From Thermosipho japonicus (lineage in GTDB: Bacteria > Thermotogota > Thermotogae > Thermotogales > Fervidobacteriaceae): a DNA stretch of 64,000 nucleotides. The position numbers were made by a program, and so were the translations under genes. Under the pieces are notes generated by a model. The model was not told where the DNA came from and made no database searches. It worked only from the letters and a program-made list of their open reading frames with translations. Position 1 is the first letter of the stretch. Every line of letters starts with the position of its first letter. The DNA is taken from the NCBI RefSeq assembly GCF_014201655.1, contig NZ_JACHEX010000005.1, forward strand, positions 62,001 through 126,000, in the 5' to 3' direction. Shown piece by piece: positions 9,292 to 17,957 of the stretch.

Positions 9292-10434
9292 ATGAACAAT
9301 CCATTTTTTCTATTATTCATTTCAATTTTAAGTGGGTTATTGCTCGGAAAAATTCATTTTAAAAACTTTAAACTAGGTGCTTCAGGTACACTTTTTGCTG
9401 GTCTTTTCTTCGGCTGGCTATTTCCATTGTTTACAAACTCTCAAAAAGAATTAATTAATATTCAAAATACTTTAAACACGTTTTTTAATTTCTCACTTAT
9501 TTTGTTCGTCTCTTCCATAGGTTTAATTGCTTCGAGTGATATTAAAAAAATTCTCAAAACTCACGGCTTTAAATTTATAATTTTAGGTTTTTTAATAACT
9601 TTTTCAGGATTTATTTCAACATTACTTTTTACCTACTTTACCAATTTAAACAACCTTAATCTGTTAGGAATTTTTTCTGGGAGTATGACAAGCTCACCTG
9701 GTCTAGCTAGTGCTCTTGAAAGCGTAAAAGAAGGCTCTGCCGATATCATTTATGGCTATACAGTTGGTTATATACCTGGTGTTTTAGCAGTAATATTTTC
9801 AATCTATTTTATCCCGATAATTTTTAAAATTAATATATATGAAGAAAAAGAATCATATAAAATTGAAAGTATCGATAATTCTAAAAATTACAATTTTAAT
9901 TTTATTAGCTATTCAATAGTTATAATTTTAGGTATATTAATTGGAAATTTAAATTTTAACCTTAAATTTGCATCGCTTAAACTTGGAAACACTGGAGGAA
10001 TATTATTAAGTTCTTTATTTTTGGGCTCACTTGGAAAAATAGGCAATCTAAGTTTTGAATTTAATAAAAATATACTTAAGGTCTTCCAAAACCTAGGACT
10101 TGTAATATTTTTATCATCAATTGGTCTAAGGAGCGGTTATAAGGTAATTTCAAATTTCAACAGAGAAAGTTTATATCTTATGGTGATTTCATTTGTCTGC
10201 GCCATCTTTTCAATTTTAGTTGGTTATATAATAGGAAAATATATCTTCAAACTTGATTGGATAATACTTGCTGGTGCAATAACTGGTGGTATGACTAGTA
10301 CTCCAGGACTAGGAGCTGCTTTGGACTCAACAAAAAGTGAACTTGTAACAGCAGGATACGGTGCAACGTATCCTTTTGCACTGCTTGGAATGGTTATATT
10401 TAACAAACTATTTTCTATATTAACTAATTTGTAA
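9292..10434 (+). CDS. AspT/YidE-family (Asp-Al_Ex) transporter, possible dicarboxylate exporter
   Basis: This roughly 380-residue membrane protein has two homologous halves of about five helices each, with the paired motifs GSMTSSPGLASALES and GGMTSTPGLGAALDS. This duplicated pattern marks the aspartate:alanine exchanger family, which also includes SucE-type succinate exporters. The central cytoplasmic TrkA-C regions found in larger members are absent. The frame opens at 9253, but the ATG at 9292 follows GGAGGGG and gives a normal N-terminus. Linkage to succinyl-CoA ligase-like genes favours export of succinate or a related acid, but this is inference. Confidence 0.78.
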   Translation: MNNPFFLLFISILSGLLLGKIHFKNFKLGASGTLFAGLFFGWLFPLFTNSQKELINIQNTLNTFFNFSLILFVSSIGLIASSDIKKILKTHGFKFIILGFLITFSGFISTLLFTYFTNLNNLNLLGIFSGSMTSSPGLASALESVKEGSADIIYGYTVGYIPGVLAVIFSIYFIPIIFKINIYEEKESYKIESIDNSKNYNFNFISYSIVIILGILIGNLNFNLKFASLKLGNTGGILLSSLFLGSLGKIGNLSFEFNKNILKVFQNLGLVIFLSSIGLRSGYKVISNFNRESLYLMVISFVCAIFSILVGYIIGKYIFKLDWIILAGAITGGMTSTPGLGAALDSTKSELVTAGYGATYPFALLGMVIFNKLFSILTNL

Positions 10435-10453
10435 CATATATTTTCTATAATTC

Positions 10454-10462
10454 TGTTATAAT
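10454..10462 (+). promoter_or_regulatory. Extended -10 promoter of the lysine operon
   Basis: TG at 10454-10455 precedes TATAAT at 10457-10462, an extended -10 element. No good -35 is present at 17 nt. The start of transcription would fall near 10469, just before the riboswitch P1 strand at 10474. Confidence 0.6.
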
Positions 10463-10473
10463 AGCTAATAAAT

Positions 10474-10645
10474 ACGATCGGAGGCGCGTCCGAGATGAGT
10501 AAGATTCTCCATCAACGGGAGAATATTGGGAGAATCTGAAAGGCGAGGACGCCGAAGGGTGTAAGGTTTCTCCCGCCTTACATACCTGGGGGTACAGGGA
10601 ATACCTGTGCCACTGTCACGGAAATATCCGTGGAGAGCCGATCGT
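10474..10645 (+). promoter_or_regulatory. Lysine riboswitch (L box)
   Basis: The element has the lysine aptamer landmarks: GAGGCGCG after P1, an AGTAAGA loop-E-like segment, AAGGCGAGGACGCCGAAGG, a CTGGGGG segment, CCACTGTCACGG and GGAGAGCC at the 3' end. P1 is an 8-bp perfect helix pairing 10474-10481 with 10638-10645. Lysine binding in this family stops expression of lysine synthesis or import genes. Here it precedes a complete run of Dap pathway genes, which fits. Confidence 0.95.
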
Positions 10646-10672
10646 TGAGAATAATTTTATATTTTCTCAACG
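10643..10672 (+). promoter_or_regulatory. Candidate antiterminator hairpin of the lysine switch
   Basis: CGTTGAGAA (10643-10651) and TTCTCAACG (10664-10672) form a perfect 9-bp stem. Its first three bases overlap the 3' strand of riboswitch P1, so the two helices compete at their border. Its exact role in switching is inferred, and it could simply be a spacer hairpin. Confidence 0.5.
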
Positions 10673-10674
10673 AA

Positions 10675-10700
10675 CGCCTCTTCACGAGGCGAGTTTTTTT
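10675..10700 (+). terminator. Lysine-riboswitch intrinsic terminator
   Basis: CGCCTC (10675-10680) pairs with GAGGCG (10686-10691) around a TTCAC loop and is followed by seven T (10694-10700). It ends 16 nt before the asd ATG and is the expected off-state structure. Confidence 0.85.
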
Positions 10701-10716
10701 ATTAGGAGGTGTTCAA

Positions 10717-11685
10717 ATGAAAATTGGTATAGTTGGTGCAACAGGTGAAGTTGGAAGAACAATGATTAAAGTACTAGAAGACTTTAAAATTCCTGTAAAA
10801 GAATTAAAACTCTTTGCATCTAAAAGATCTTCTGGAAAAACTTTAACTTTTAATAACACTTCAATTGTCGTTGAAGAATTGACTGAAGACTCAATGAAGC
10901 AAAAATTCGACTTTTTACTGTTTTCAGCTGGTTCAACTGTTTCAAAAATCTTTGCACCAATTGCTGCAAAAGCAGGAAATATAGTAATAGATAACTCATC
11001 CGCTTTTAGAATGGAAAACGAAATTCCTTTAGTTGTTCCTGAAATTAATGGGCATTTATTAAAAAACTATAAGGGAATAATAGCTAATCCAAATTGTTCA
11101 ACAATTCAAATGGTTTTATCTCTATATAAAGTTCATGAAAAGTTCAAAATCAACGAAATATTTGTTTCAACATACCAAGCTGTTTCAGGAGCTGGTCACA
11201 AAGCAATTGCAGAATTGCAAAGACAATTAGCTGGGGATAAATCAAAAACAATTTTTCAAAAGCAAATTTCTCACAATGTTATTCCATTAATCGGTGAAAT
11301 CGAAGAAGATGGTTTTACTACAGAAGAACATAAAATGATTAATGAAACAAGAAAAATCCTTGATGATTACTCAATAAACGTCTATCCTACTACCGTAAGA
11401 GTCCCTGTATTTTATGGACATTCAGAAACTATTGTTGTTAAAACAAAAATCCCTTTTAATAATATTTCATTAATTGAAAATCAAATTAAAAATTCAAAGA
11501 ATGTTATTCTTACTAATGAAATAATAACTCCTATCGATGTAGTAGGAAGTGATTATGTATATGTTTCAAGACTTAGAAAAATTGATGAATTTACATTTTC
11601 TTTTTGGAATGTAGCAGATAACATTAGGGTAGGAGCAGCAACAAATGCGATTAGAATTTTAATGCTAATGGTGGGATTGTTATGA
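10717..11685 (+). CDS. asd: Aspartate-semialdehyde dehydrogenase
   Basis: The 322-residue enzyme reduces aspartyl phosphate to aspartate semialdehyde with NADPH. It shows the NADP loop GATGEVGRTM at the N-terminus, the catalytic NPNCSTIQM block, and the SGAGHKA segment of the family. The open frame extends back to 10630, but that stretch is the riboswitch 3' end and terminator. The ATG at 10717 follows AGGAGGTG and begins MKIGIVGATGE. It overlaps dapF by 4 nt and is the first gene of the lysine operon. Confidence 0.96.
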   Translation: MKIGIVGATGEVGRTMIKVLEDFKIPVKELKLFASKRSSGKTLTFNNTSIVVEELTEDSMKQKFDFLLFSAGSTVSKIFAPIAAKAGNIVIDNSSAFRMENEIPLVVPEINGHLLKNYKGIIANPNCSTIQMVLSLYKVHEKFKINEIFVSTYQAVSGAGHKAIAELQRQLAGDKSKTIFQKQISHNVIPLIGEIEEDGFTTEEHKMINETRKILDDYSINVYPTTVRVPVFYGHSETIVVKTKIPFNNISLIENQIKNSKNVILTNEIITPIDVVGSDYVYVSRLRKIDEFTFSFWNVADNIRVGAATNAIRILMLMVGLL

Positions 11686-12395
11686 TAGTTGAAAAGTTCA
11701 CAGCTACTGGAAATTCATTTATAGTATGTGATATTTTAGATTCAAAATTAAGCGATGAGGAAAAAAGTAATTTCGTACTTAAAAATTCAAAAGATAGAGA
11801 TGGCGTAATTTTTGCTGAAAAAAGAGATGGTCAATTTTTTATGGATTATTTCAACAAAGATGGAAATAGAGCTTCATTCTGTGGTAATGGAGCAAGAACA
11901 TTTTTATATTACTTGATGAAAAAAGGGTACGTTAAAGAAAATTTTGTTAAATTTAATACATACGCTGGAGAAATTACTGGAAAGCTCACAAAAAATGGTG
12001 TCATGATTAAAATGCCTGCACCAAATATGCCACAAAAACTAACAATCGATTCTTTCAGTGGTTTTCTTTTAAATGTTGGAGTACCACATTTTGTAATTTT
12101 TGTTGGTAACGTAGAAAATATAGATGTTAGCAAAATTGGAAAACATTTAAGAGAAAAGCTAAATAGTAACATTAATTTTGTCCAAGAATTAGATGGAAAA
12201 ACAATTAAAATTAGAACTTTTGAAAGGGGTGTTGAGGCTGAAACCCTTGCATGCGGAAGCGGAACAACAGCTAGTGCATATGTCTTCAACAAAAATAACT
12301 TAGAAAAAATAGAAGTAAAGGCACGTGGCGGAACTCTTTTTGTTCATTTCTTAAATGATGGTATCTACCTTGAAGGAGGTGTGGAAAATGTTTGA
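11682..12395 (+). CDS. dapF: Diaminopimelate epimerase
   Basis: This 237-residue enzyme converts LL- to meso-diaminopimelate. Both catalytic cysteines are visible, in FCGNGART (first half) and LACGSGTTAS (second half), together with the ATGNSFIV opening. It is somewhat shorter than the usual 270-280 residues, with a compact region between the halves. It begins in an ATGA overlap with asd and overlaps dapA by 8 nt. Confidence 0.94.
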   Translation: MIVEKFTATGNSFIVCDILDSKLSDEEKSNFVLKNSKDRDGVIFAEKRDGQFFMDYFNKDGNRASFCGNGARTFLYYLMKKGYVKENFVKFNTYAGEITGKLTKNGVMIKMPAPNMPQKLTIDSFSGFLLNVGVPHFVIFVGNVENIDVSKIGKHLREKLNSNINFVQELDGKTIKIRTFERGVEAETLACGSGTTASAYVFNKNNLEKIEVKARGGTLFVHFLNDGIYLEGGVENV

Positions 12396-13269
12396 AGGAA
12401 TAGGAACTGCAATTGTTACACCTTTTAAAGAAGGGAATTTAGATATAGAAAGCTATGAAAAACTATTAAGTTTCCAAATTAACAATCAAATTAATGCAAT
12501 AATAGTTTTAGGAACAACAGGTGAAGCCCCAAACATTTCTCTAGATGAAAGAGAAATATTGATAAAAAAAGCAAAGGAAGTATCTGGTAATAAAGCCCAA
12601 GTTATTGTTGGTGCCGGATCAAATGGATTAAATCATACAATAGAATTAATTAAAAATGCCGAAAAAAACGGGGCAGATGGTCTTTTAATTGTAACCCCTT
12701 ACTATAACAAGCCAACCCAAAATGGGTTGTATGAATATTATAAATATATCGCTGAACTTACAGATTTAGATATAATTGTATACAATGTTCCTAGCAGAAC
12801 TGGCATAAATATACTCCCAGAGACCGTATACAAAATTGCTAGTGACTGCAAAAATGTTAAAGCATTAAAAGAAGCAAATTCATCATTTGAACAAATCAAT
12901 AAAGATTTACTATTATTAAAAGAATTAAAAGATTTTAAAATCTTTTCAGGAAATGATGATACGGCTTTTCAACTACTTGCAAGCGGTGGAGATGGTGTAA
13001 TTTCAGTAGCATCAAACGTTATACCTTTACAAATGGTTCAAATGTTTAAGTTTATAAAAAACGGGGAAATAGAAGAAGCTAGAAATATTCATTTTTCATA
13101 TTATAAGCTATTTAAAAACTTATTTATTGAAACTAATCCAATTCCTGTAAAAGCTGCTTTATCAATAATGGGATTTATAAATAATGAATTGAGGCTGCCA
13201 CTTGTCCCGGCTTCAGAGCCAACAATGAAAATAATAACTGAAACACTTAAAGGATGTGGTGTTATATGA
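12388..13269 (+). CDS. dapA: 4-hydroxy-tetrahydrodipicolinate synthase
   Basis: The 293-residue TIM-barrel lyase condenses pyruvate with aspartate semialdehyde. It has IGTAIVTPF at the start, the GTTGEAPN substrate loop, YNVPSRTG with the active-site Tyr, and the Schiff-base lysine in VKALKEAN. The frame opens at 12355, but GGAGGTG precedes the ATG at 12388, which gives the standard start. It overlaps dapF (8 nt) and dapB (4 nt). Confidence 0.96.
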   Translation: MFEGIGTAIVTPFKEGNLDIESYEKLLSFQINNQINAIIVLGTTGEAPNISLDEREILIKKAKEVSGNKAQVIVGAGSNGLNHTIELIKNAEKNGADGLLIVTPYYNKPTQNGLYEYYKYIAELTDLDIIVYNVPSRTGINILPETVYKIASDCKNVKALKEANSSFEQINKDLLLLKELKDFKIFSGNDDTAFQLLASGGDGVISVASNVIPLQMVQMFKFIKNGEIEEARNIHFSYYKLFKNLFIETNPIPVKAALSIMGFINNELRLPLVPASEPTMKIITETLKGCGVI

Positions 13270-13919
13270 GATTTGGAGTTGTTGGCTTTAAAGGGAAAAT
13301 GGGAAAAGTAATTTTAGATGTCTTTTCAAATGATGGACACACACCAGTTTTACTCATTGATAAAGATGAAATAATCGAAGAAGATTTTCCAGAAGTTATT
13401 GTAGATTTTTCTACACCGGATGCACTAGAAAAAACTTCAAGTTATTGTGAAAAATACAATAGCAATCTGGTAATTGGAACTACTGCACTTACTGAAAAGC
13501 ATTTAAAAATATTAGAAAATTTATCAAAAAAAGTTGCTGTTGTGCAATCGTACAATTTTTCAATTGGTATTAATATACTTTTAGATCTTTTAGAAAAAGC
13601 AACAAAAATGCTTAAAGATTGGGATTGTGAAATAACTGAAATTCATCATTCAAAGAAAAAAGACAAGCCTTCGGGTACTGCTATTTTATTAAAAAATGCT
13701 TTAAATAGAGAAGTAAAAATTCATTCTCTTAGATTAGGTGGAATCCCCGGGGATCATACTGTTTTGTTTTCAAACGAAGGGGAATTAATTGAAATAAAAC
13801 ATAGAGCAATCTCAAGAAAAGTTTTTGCATTAGGAGCACTAAAAGCCGCAAAGTTTATTTTAAATAAAAAAAGTGGTTTTTATACATTCAAAGACATTAT
13901 AAAGGAGGCTTCCATATGA
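13266..13919 (+). CDS. dapB: 4-hydroxy-tetrahydrodipicolinate reductase
   Basis: The 217-residue NAD(P)H-dependent reductase has the N-terminal GFKGKMGK dinucleotide loop, VIGTTAL, the catalytic [15 protein letters not shown] block and a C-terminal GALKAAKF helix. It is shorter than the common 240-270 residues, as in other Thermotogota forms. The frame could begin at 13254, but the ATG at 13266 overlaps the dapA stop as ATGA and gives [10 protein letters not shown]. It overlaps dapH by 4 nt. Confidence 0.95.
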   Translation: MRFGVVGFKGKMGKVILDVFSNDGHTPVLLIDKDEIIEEDFPEVIVDFSTPDALEKTSSYCEKYNSNLVIGTTALTEKHLKILENLSKKVAVVQSYNFSIGINILLDLLEKATKMLKDWDCEITEIHHSKKKDKPSGTAILLKNALNREVKIHSLRLGGIPGDHTVLFSNEGELIEIKHRAISRKVFALGALKAAKFILNKKSGFYTFKDIIKEASI

Positions 13920-14617
13920 ATACACAGGAAATTATAAATTTAATTGCAAATTCAAAAAAGAAAACTTTAACAGTTGCTTACTTAACAGGGGATCTCAAAA
14001 ATATCAACTTTAAATCCCTTGAATTTTTTGGAACTGAAAATTTTGGAATTTTATTTGGTGAGTATGAAGAAATAGTTAAGTTAATTGAAAATAACAAAGA
14101 ACATATCGAAAAATACAAGTTAGAAATCAAAGCAAGAAATTCTGCGACCCCCCTTGCTAACTTAGCAAAATACAATGCAAGGATTGAACCCGGAGCCATA
14201 ATTAGAGATTTAGTCGAAATCGGCGACGGTGCAGTAATAATGATGGGAGCAGTTATCAATATAGGAGCAAAAATAGGCGAAGGAACAATGATAGATATGA
14301 ATGCAGTAGTTGGCGGAAGAGCTATAATCGGCAAAAATTGTCATATTGGTGCTGGTGCTGTTATAGCTGGTGTAATTGAACCTCCCAGTGCTCAACCAGT
14401 AATTATTGAAGATAACGTAATGGTTGGTGCAAACGCAGTAATTCTTGAAGGAGTACATATTGGACAACACAGTGTAATCGCCGCCGGAGCTGTTGTTATA
14501 GAAGATGTTCCACCAAACTCAGTAGTAGCTGGTGTTCCTGCAAAAGTTATTAAAAAAGTTGATGAAAAAACAAAACAAAAAACACAAATCGTAGAAGGAT
14601 TAAGAAAATTGAGGTGA
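13916..14617 (+). CDS. dapH: Tetrahydrodipicolinate N-acetyltransferase
   Basis: The 233-residue protein has the DapH layout: an N-terminal helical domain (about 1-85), then a left-handed beta helix of hexapeptide repeats, with [25 protein letters not shown] and [29 protein letters not shown], and a helical C-terminus. This type uses acetyl-CoA, so the operon follows the N-acetyl branch of DAP synthesis. The matching N-acetyl-DAP deacetylase is not adjacent. It begins in an ATGA overlap with dapB. Confidence 0.93.
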   Translation: MNTQEIINLIANSKKKTLTVAYLTGDLKNINFKSLEFFGTENFGILFGEYEEIVKLIENNKEHIEKYKLEIKARNSATPLANLAKYNARIEPGAIIRDLVEIGDGAVIMMGAVINIGAKIGEGTMIDMNAVVGGRAIIGKNCHIGAGAVIAGVIEPPSAQPVIIEDNVMVGANAVILEGVHIGQHSVIAAGAVVIEDVPPNSVVAGVPAKVIKKVDEKTKQKTQIVEGLRKLR

Positions 14618-14621
14618 TCAA

Positions 14622-15821
14622 ATGATTGTTGTACAAAAATATGGTGGATCATCTGTAGCAGATGTGGATAAAATTTTAAAAGTTGCAAAAAGGATTAAAA
14701 AAAGAATTGAGAAAGGTGATAAAATAATTGTAATTGTCTCTGCAATGGGAAAAACTACCGATAACCTTATTAATCTTGCTAAATCTTTAAGTAAAAATCC
14801 TCATCCTAGAGAAATGGATATGCTTTTAACAACTGGAGAACAAATGTCTGTAGCTTTACTTTCAATTGCATTAAATGAACTTGGAATTAAATCAAAATCG
14901 TTAAACGCTTTTCAATTAAATATAAAAACAACAACCGATCATACAAAGGCTAGAATAATTGATATCGATATAGATAAATTAAATAATGAGCTTCAAAAAA
15001 ATGAAGTTATTATTGTAACCGGTTTTCAAGGTATAACAGAAGATGGTGATCTAACAACACTTGGAAGAGGTGGATCTGATACTAGCGCAGTTGCAATAGC
15101 TGCAAAATTAAATGTTAATTGTGAAATTTACAGTGATGTAGATGGAGTATATACTTGCGATCCAAGAATAGTTAAATCAGCTAAAAAATTAAAATACATA
15201 ACATATGATGATATGTTAGAATTATCTTCTCTTGGTGCAAAGGTATTACATTCTAGAGCTGTTGAACTTGCAAAAAAATACAATATAAAAATATATTGTG
15301 CTTCATCTTTTTCTGAAGAGGAGGGAACTTGGGTGGTTGATAAATTACCAGAATGGCTAGAACAACCTGTAGTTACAGGCGCAACTATAGAAAAGGATCA
15401 AATAAAAATAACTTTAAATAACCTTCCCAAAGACAAAAAAATAATTGAAAAAATATTTAAAACATTAAGTGATAATAAAATAAACATTGACATGATTTCA
15501 ATGTTTGCTGATAATGAAAAATTCCATTTATCATTTTCAGTATTAAATGATCTTAGAGAAACTATAGAAAAGTCAATAAGGACAGCAAATCCATTAATTG
15601 AAATGTCTTATCAAGGAATGTTTGATAAAGTATCGATTGTTGGAGTTGGCATGAAATCAAGTCCAGGTGTTGCCGCAAGATTCTTCAAAGTTCTTTATGA
15701 AAATAACATTATTCCAGAATTAGTTACTACTTCAGAAATAAAAATATCTGTCTTAGTTTCTAAAGAAAAATCTGAAATATTGTTAAAAGAACTTGCAAAA
15801 GAATTTTCACTTGGAGGATGA
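14622..15821 (+). CDS. lysC: Aspartate kinase
   Basis: This 399-residue kinase makes aspartyl phosphate, the entry step for the lysine and threonine families. It has VQKYGGSSVAD at the N-terminus, the TTGEQMS and FQGITEDGDLTTLGRGGSDTSA blocks of the catalytic domain, and two C-terminal ACT domains, which in this family usually bind lysine for feedback inhibition. It sits 4 nt after dapH. Regulation by both the lysine riboswitch and the ACT domains is likely. Confidence 0.95.
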   Translation: MIVVQKYGGSSVADVDKILKVAKRIKKRIEKGDKIIVIVSAMGKTTDNLINLAKSLSKNPHPREMDMLLTTGEQMSVALLSIALNELGIKSKSLNAFQLNIKTTTDHTKARIIDIDIDKLNNELQKNEVIIVTGFQGITEDGDLTTLGRGGSDTSAVAIAAKLNVNCEIYSDVDGVYTCDPRIVKSAKKLKYITYDDMLELSSLGAKVLHSRAVELAKKYNIKIYCASSFSEEEGTWVVDKLPEWLEQPVVTGATIEKDQIKITLNNLPKDKKIIEKIFKTLSDNKINIDMISMFADNEKFHLSFSVLNDLRETIEKSIRTANPLIEMSYQGMFDKVSIVGVGMKSSPGVAARFFKVLYENNIIPELVTTSEIKISVLVSKEKSEILLKELAKEFSLGG

Positions 15822-15825
15822 AAAT

Positions 15826-16986
15826 ATGTTTATTTCAAACACTTACAAAAGATTACCAATAAAAGTTAAAAATGCTAAAGGTATATGGATTTATGATGAA
15901 AGTGGTGAAAAATACCTTGACACATTTTCTGGAATAGGAGTTCTTTCATTTGGGCATTGCGATGAAGAAATTAATGAAGCAATTTCAATGCAAATAAAAA
16001 AATATACGCACATTTCAAACTTTTTTATCGATGAAAATGCAATTATTCTAGCAAAAAGACTTGTAGAAGAAACTAAAAAAGATGGTACTGTATTTTTTGC
16101 AAACTCTGGAGCAGAAGCAAACGAAGCAGCTTTGAAAGCTATAAAGAAATTAAAAAAAGGAATTATTATTTCATTTGAAAATAATTTTCATGGAAGGTCT
16201 ATTGGTTCTCTTTCTATAACTGGATTTCTAAATTTAAGAGAGCAATTTGAACCATTACTTTCAAATATTGCATTCTTACCATTTAATGATTCAAAAAAAC
16301 TTGAAAATTTTATTGAGAAAAAAGGTAAGAAAATATCAGCAATTTTTGTCGAATGTGTACATGGAAGTGGTGGCCTTGATACCGTCAACAAAGATTTTGT
16401 AGATGTAATAAATAAGTATAAAGATATTTATGATTACATTATCATTGCAGACGAAGTTCAAGCTGGTTTAGGAAGAACTGGAGAATTTTACTCATATCAA
16501 AATTTTAATCTTAATTCTGATATTGTGACAGTCGCAAAATCACTTGGCGGCGGCTTACCACTATCTGCCGCTATATTTACAGGGAAATATAAGGATGTTT
16601 TTTCTGTTGGTGATCATGGTTCAACTTTTGCACCAAATCCTGTTTCTCTTGCTGCAGGAAAAACTGTTATCAATAGAATAACAAAAACATTTTTAGATAG
16701 TGTGAAAGAAAAATCAAGCTACCTAAAAAATAAATTATTAACTTTAAAGAAAAATTATCCAATAATTAAAGAGATTAAAGGTATTGGTTTAATGCTAGGT
16801 ATTGAAATTAATAATAACAATTATTCAGAAAAAATCATTGAATATGGTTTAAACGAAAAAATACTACTAAATGTTGTAAAAGGTAATACTATTAGATTAC
16901 TTCCAGCACTTAATATTACGCATCATGAAATAGATGAAATGCTATACAGACTTGAAAAAGTAATTAAAAAACTTAATTCATGTTAA
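15826..16986 (+). CDS. Class III aminotransferase, probable N-acetyl-LL-DAP / acetylornithine aminotransferase
   Basis: The 386-residue PLP enzyme is of the acetylornithine aminotransferase (ArgD) type: the FSGIGVLSFGH start, ANSGAEANEAALK, FHGRS, the DEVQAGLGRTG block and the PLP lysine in VAKSLGGGLPL. As the last gene of the dap operon it probably catalyses the transamination of N-acetyl-2-amino-6-ketopimelate. A dual role in arginine synthesis is possible. The frame opens inside lysC at 15793, but the ATG at 15826 follows GGAGGATG and is the preferred start. Confidence 0.88.
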   Translation: MFISNTYKRLPIKVKNAKGIWIYDESGEKYLDTFSGIGVLSFGHCDEEINEAISMQIKKYTHISNFFIDENAIILAKRLVEETKKDGTVFFANSGAEANEAALKAIKKLKKGIIISFENNFHGRSIGSLSITGFLNLREQFEPLLSNIAFLPFNDSKKLENFIEKKGKKISAIFVECVHGSGGLDTVNKDFVDVINKYKDIYDYIIIADEVQAGLGRTGEFYSYQNFNLNSDIVTVAKSLGGGLPLSAAIFTGKYKDVFSVGDHGSTFAPNPVSLAAGKTVINRITKTFLDSVKEKSSYLKNKLLTLKKNYPIIKEIKGIGLMLGIEINNNNYSEKIIEYGLNEKILLNVVKGNTIRLLPALNITHHEIDEMLYRLEKVIKKLNSC

Positions 16987-17032
16987 AATCATGTTAAAAT
17001 AGAATTATATAAATAATGAATATGTTGAAAAT

Positions 17033-17722
17033 ATGTACTACTGTTTTGGAGACAGTTTAACAGAAAGGAATACCAGGAGTGTCATACGTAAAATATTTAG
17101 GAAAAGAATTTCTTAATTATGGAAAAGGCGGGGATACTACTCTTGGTCTATACAATAGGCTTAAAAATTTTCTAAATAGTCAAGCTGTAGAAAATATCAT
17201 AATCGAAATTGGAACTAATGATATACTTTTGCCATTCTTATATAACTACTCACCAGAATGGCAAAAAACAGTTAAAAAGATTATTGCTTCAGGAAGAATT
17301 CCCTCAAAAAACATAGAAGAATTTGAAAAAAAAACTATAAAAACTTATTAGAACTATTGGTAGATAAAAACGTCTTAGTCATAAATATACCATGTATAGG
17401 AGAAGATTTAAATAATGAGTTAAACAAAAAAGTTGATGAATACAATAAAATAATACATAAATTATGTAAAGATTACTCGTTTAAATTAGTTGACTTCAAT
17501 TTCTGGAAAAAATCTCAATTAAAAACTAATACAAACAAATATTTTATTCCTAAAAAGCCGTTTAAGATGGTACTTGATTTTATTTTTGTTAGATCTCCAA
17601 AAATTTCAAACATTGTCAGCAAAAAAAGAAATCTTGTTCCAACAATTGATGGTGTACATCTTAATGATCATTCTGCAAGAAAGTTAGCAGAATTAATAAA
17701 AGAAAAAATTTCTAGCAAATGA
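17033..17722 (+). pseudogene. SGNH/GDSL-type hydrolase interrupted by two compensating frameshifts
   Basis: Read in pieces, this region encodes a GDSL esterase: FGDSLT (block I) from the ATG at 17033, IEIGTNDILL (block III) in the middle frame, and DGVHLND (block V, Asp and His) at the end. The first break is one extra A in GAAAGG near 17064. Removing it gives LTEGIPGVSY, a typical family sequence. The second break is one missing A in a run of nine A at 17326-17334. The last segment returns to the starting frame, so a corrected gene gives about 229 residues. The catalytic blocks are intact, so this is either recent inactivation, sequencing error, or rescue by slippage. Confidence 0.8.
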
Positions 17723-17957
17723 TATAAAAATAAAAACAAAAAAGACTTTTTCTTATCAACGCAACTAAATCTGCTAATTTATTATTATTAAACTGCCTGA
17801 CTTATCTATGTTTCCTCCATAAACCACTAAATTTATCCATTGACTAAAATATAAGTTATTTTAGTTTATCTTTCTAAAAAAGTTAATACCTGCAAATTTT
17901 CTAATAACTGTGTTATACTTATTAGTGAATTAAAACTCAATAATTAGGGGGAATTAG
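17723..17957 (+). promoter_or_regulatory. Intergenic region with extended -10 promoter (17911-17919)
   Basis: This 235-bp gap carries no open frame I can support. TG at 17911-17912 followed by TATACT at 17914-17919 forms an extended -10 element about 38 nt before the DegT ATG, with only a weak -35. The rest is A+T-rich sequence without a clear terminator or riboswitch. Confidence 0.5.

Noticed and set aside
10630-10716. N-terminal extension of asd into the leader
   Set aside because: It covers the riboswitch end and terminator. The ATG at 10717 has a good ribosome site and the normal N-terminus.
14210-14688. Two antisense open frames opposite dapH
   Set aside because: They mirror the hexapeptide repeats of dapH and have no supporting signals.
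16980-17000. Short direct repeat (ATGTTAAAAT twice) after the aminotransferase
   Set aside because: Two copies only, partly overlapping the stop codon. Too short to be an element of note.
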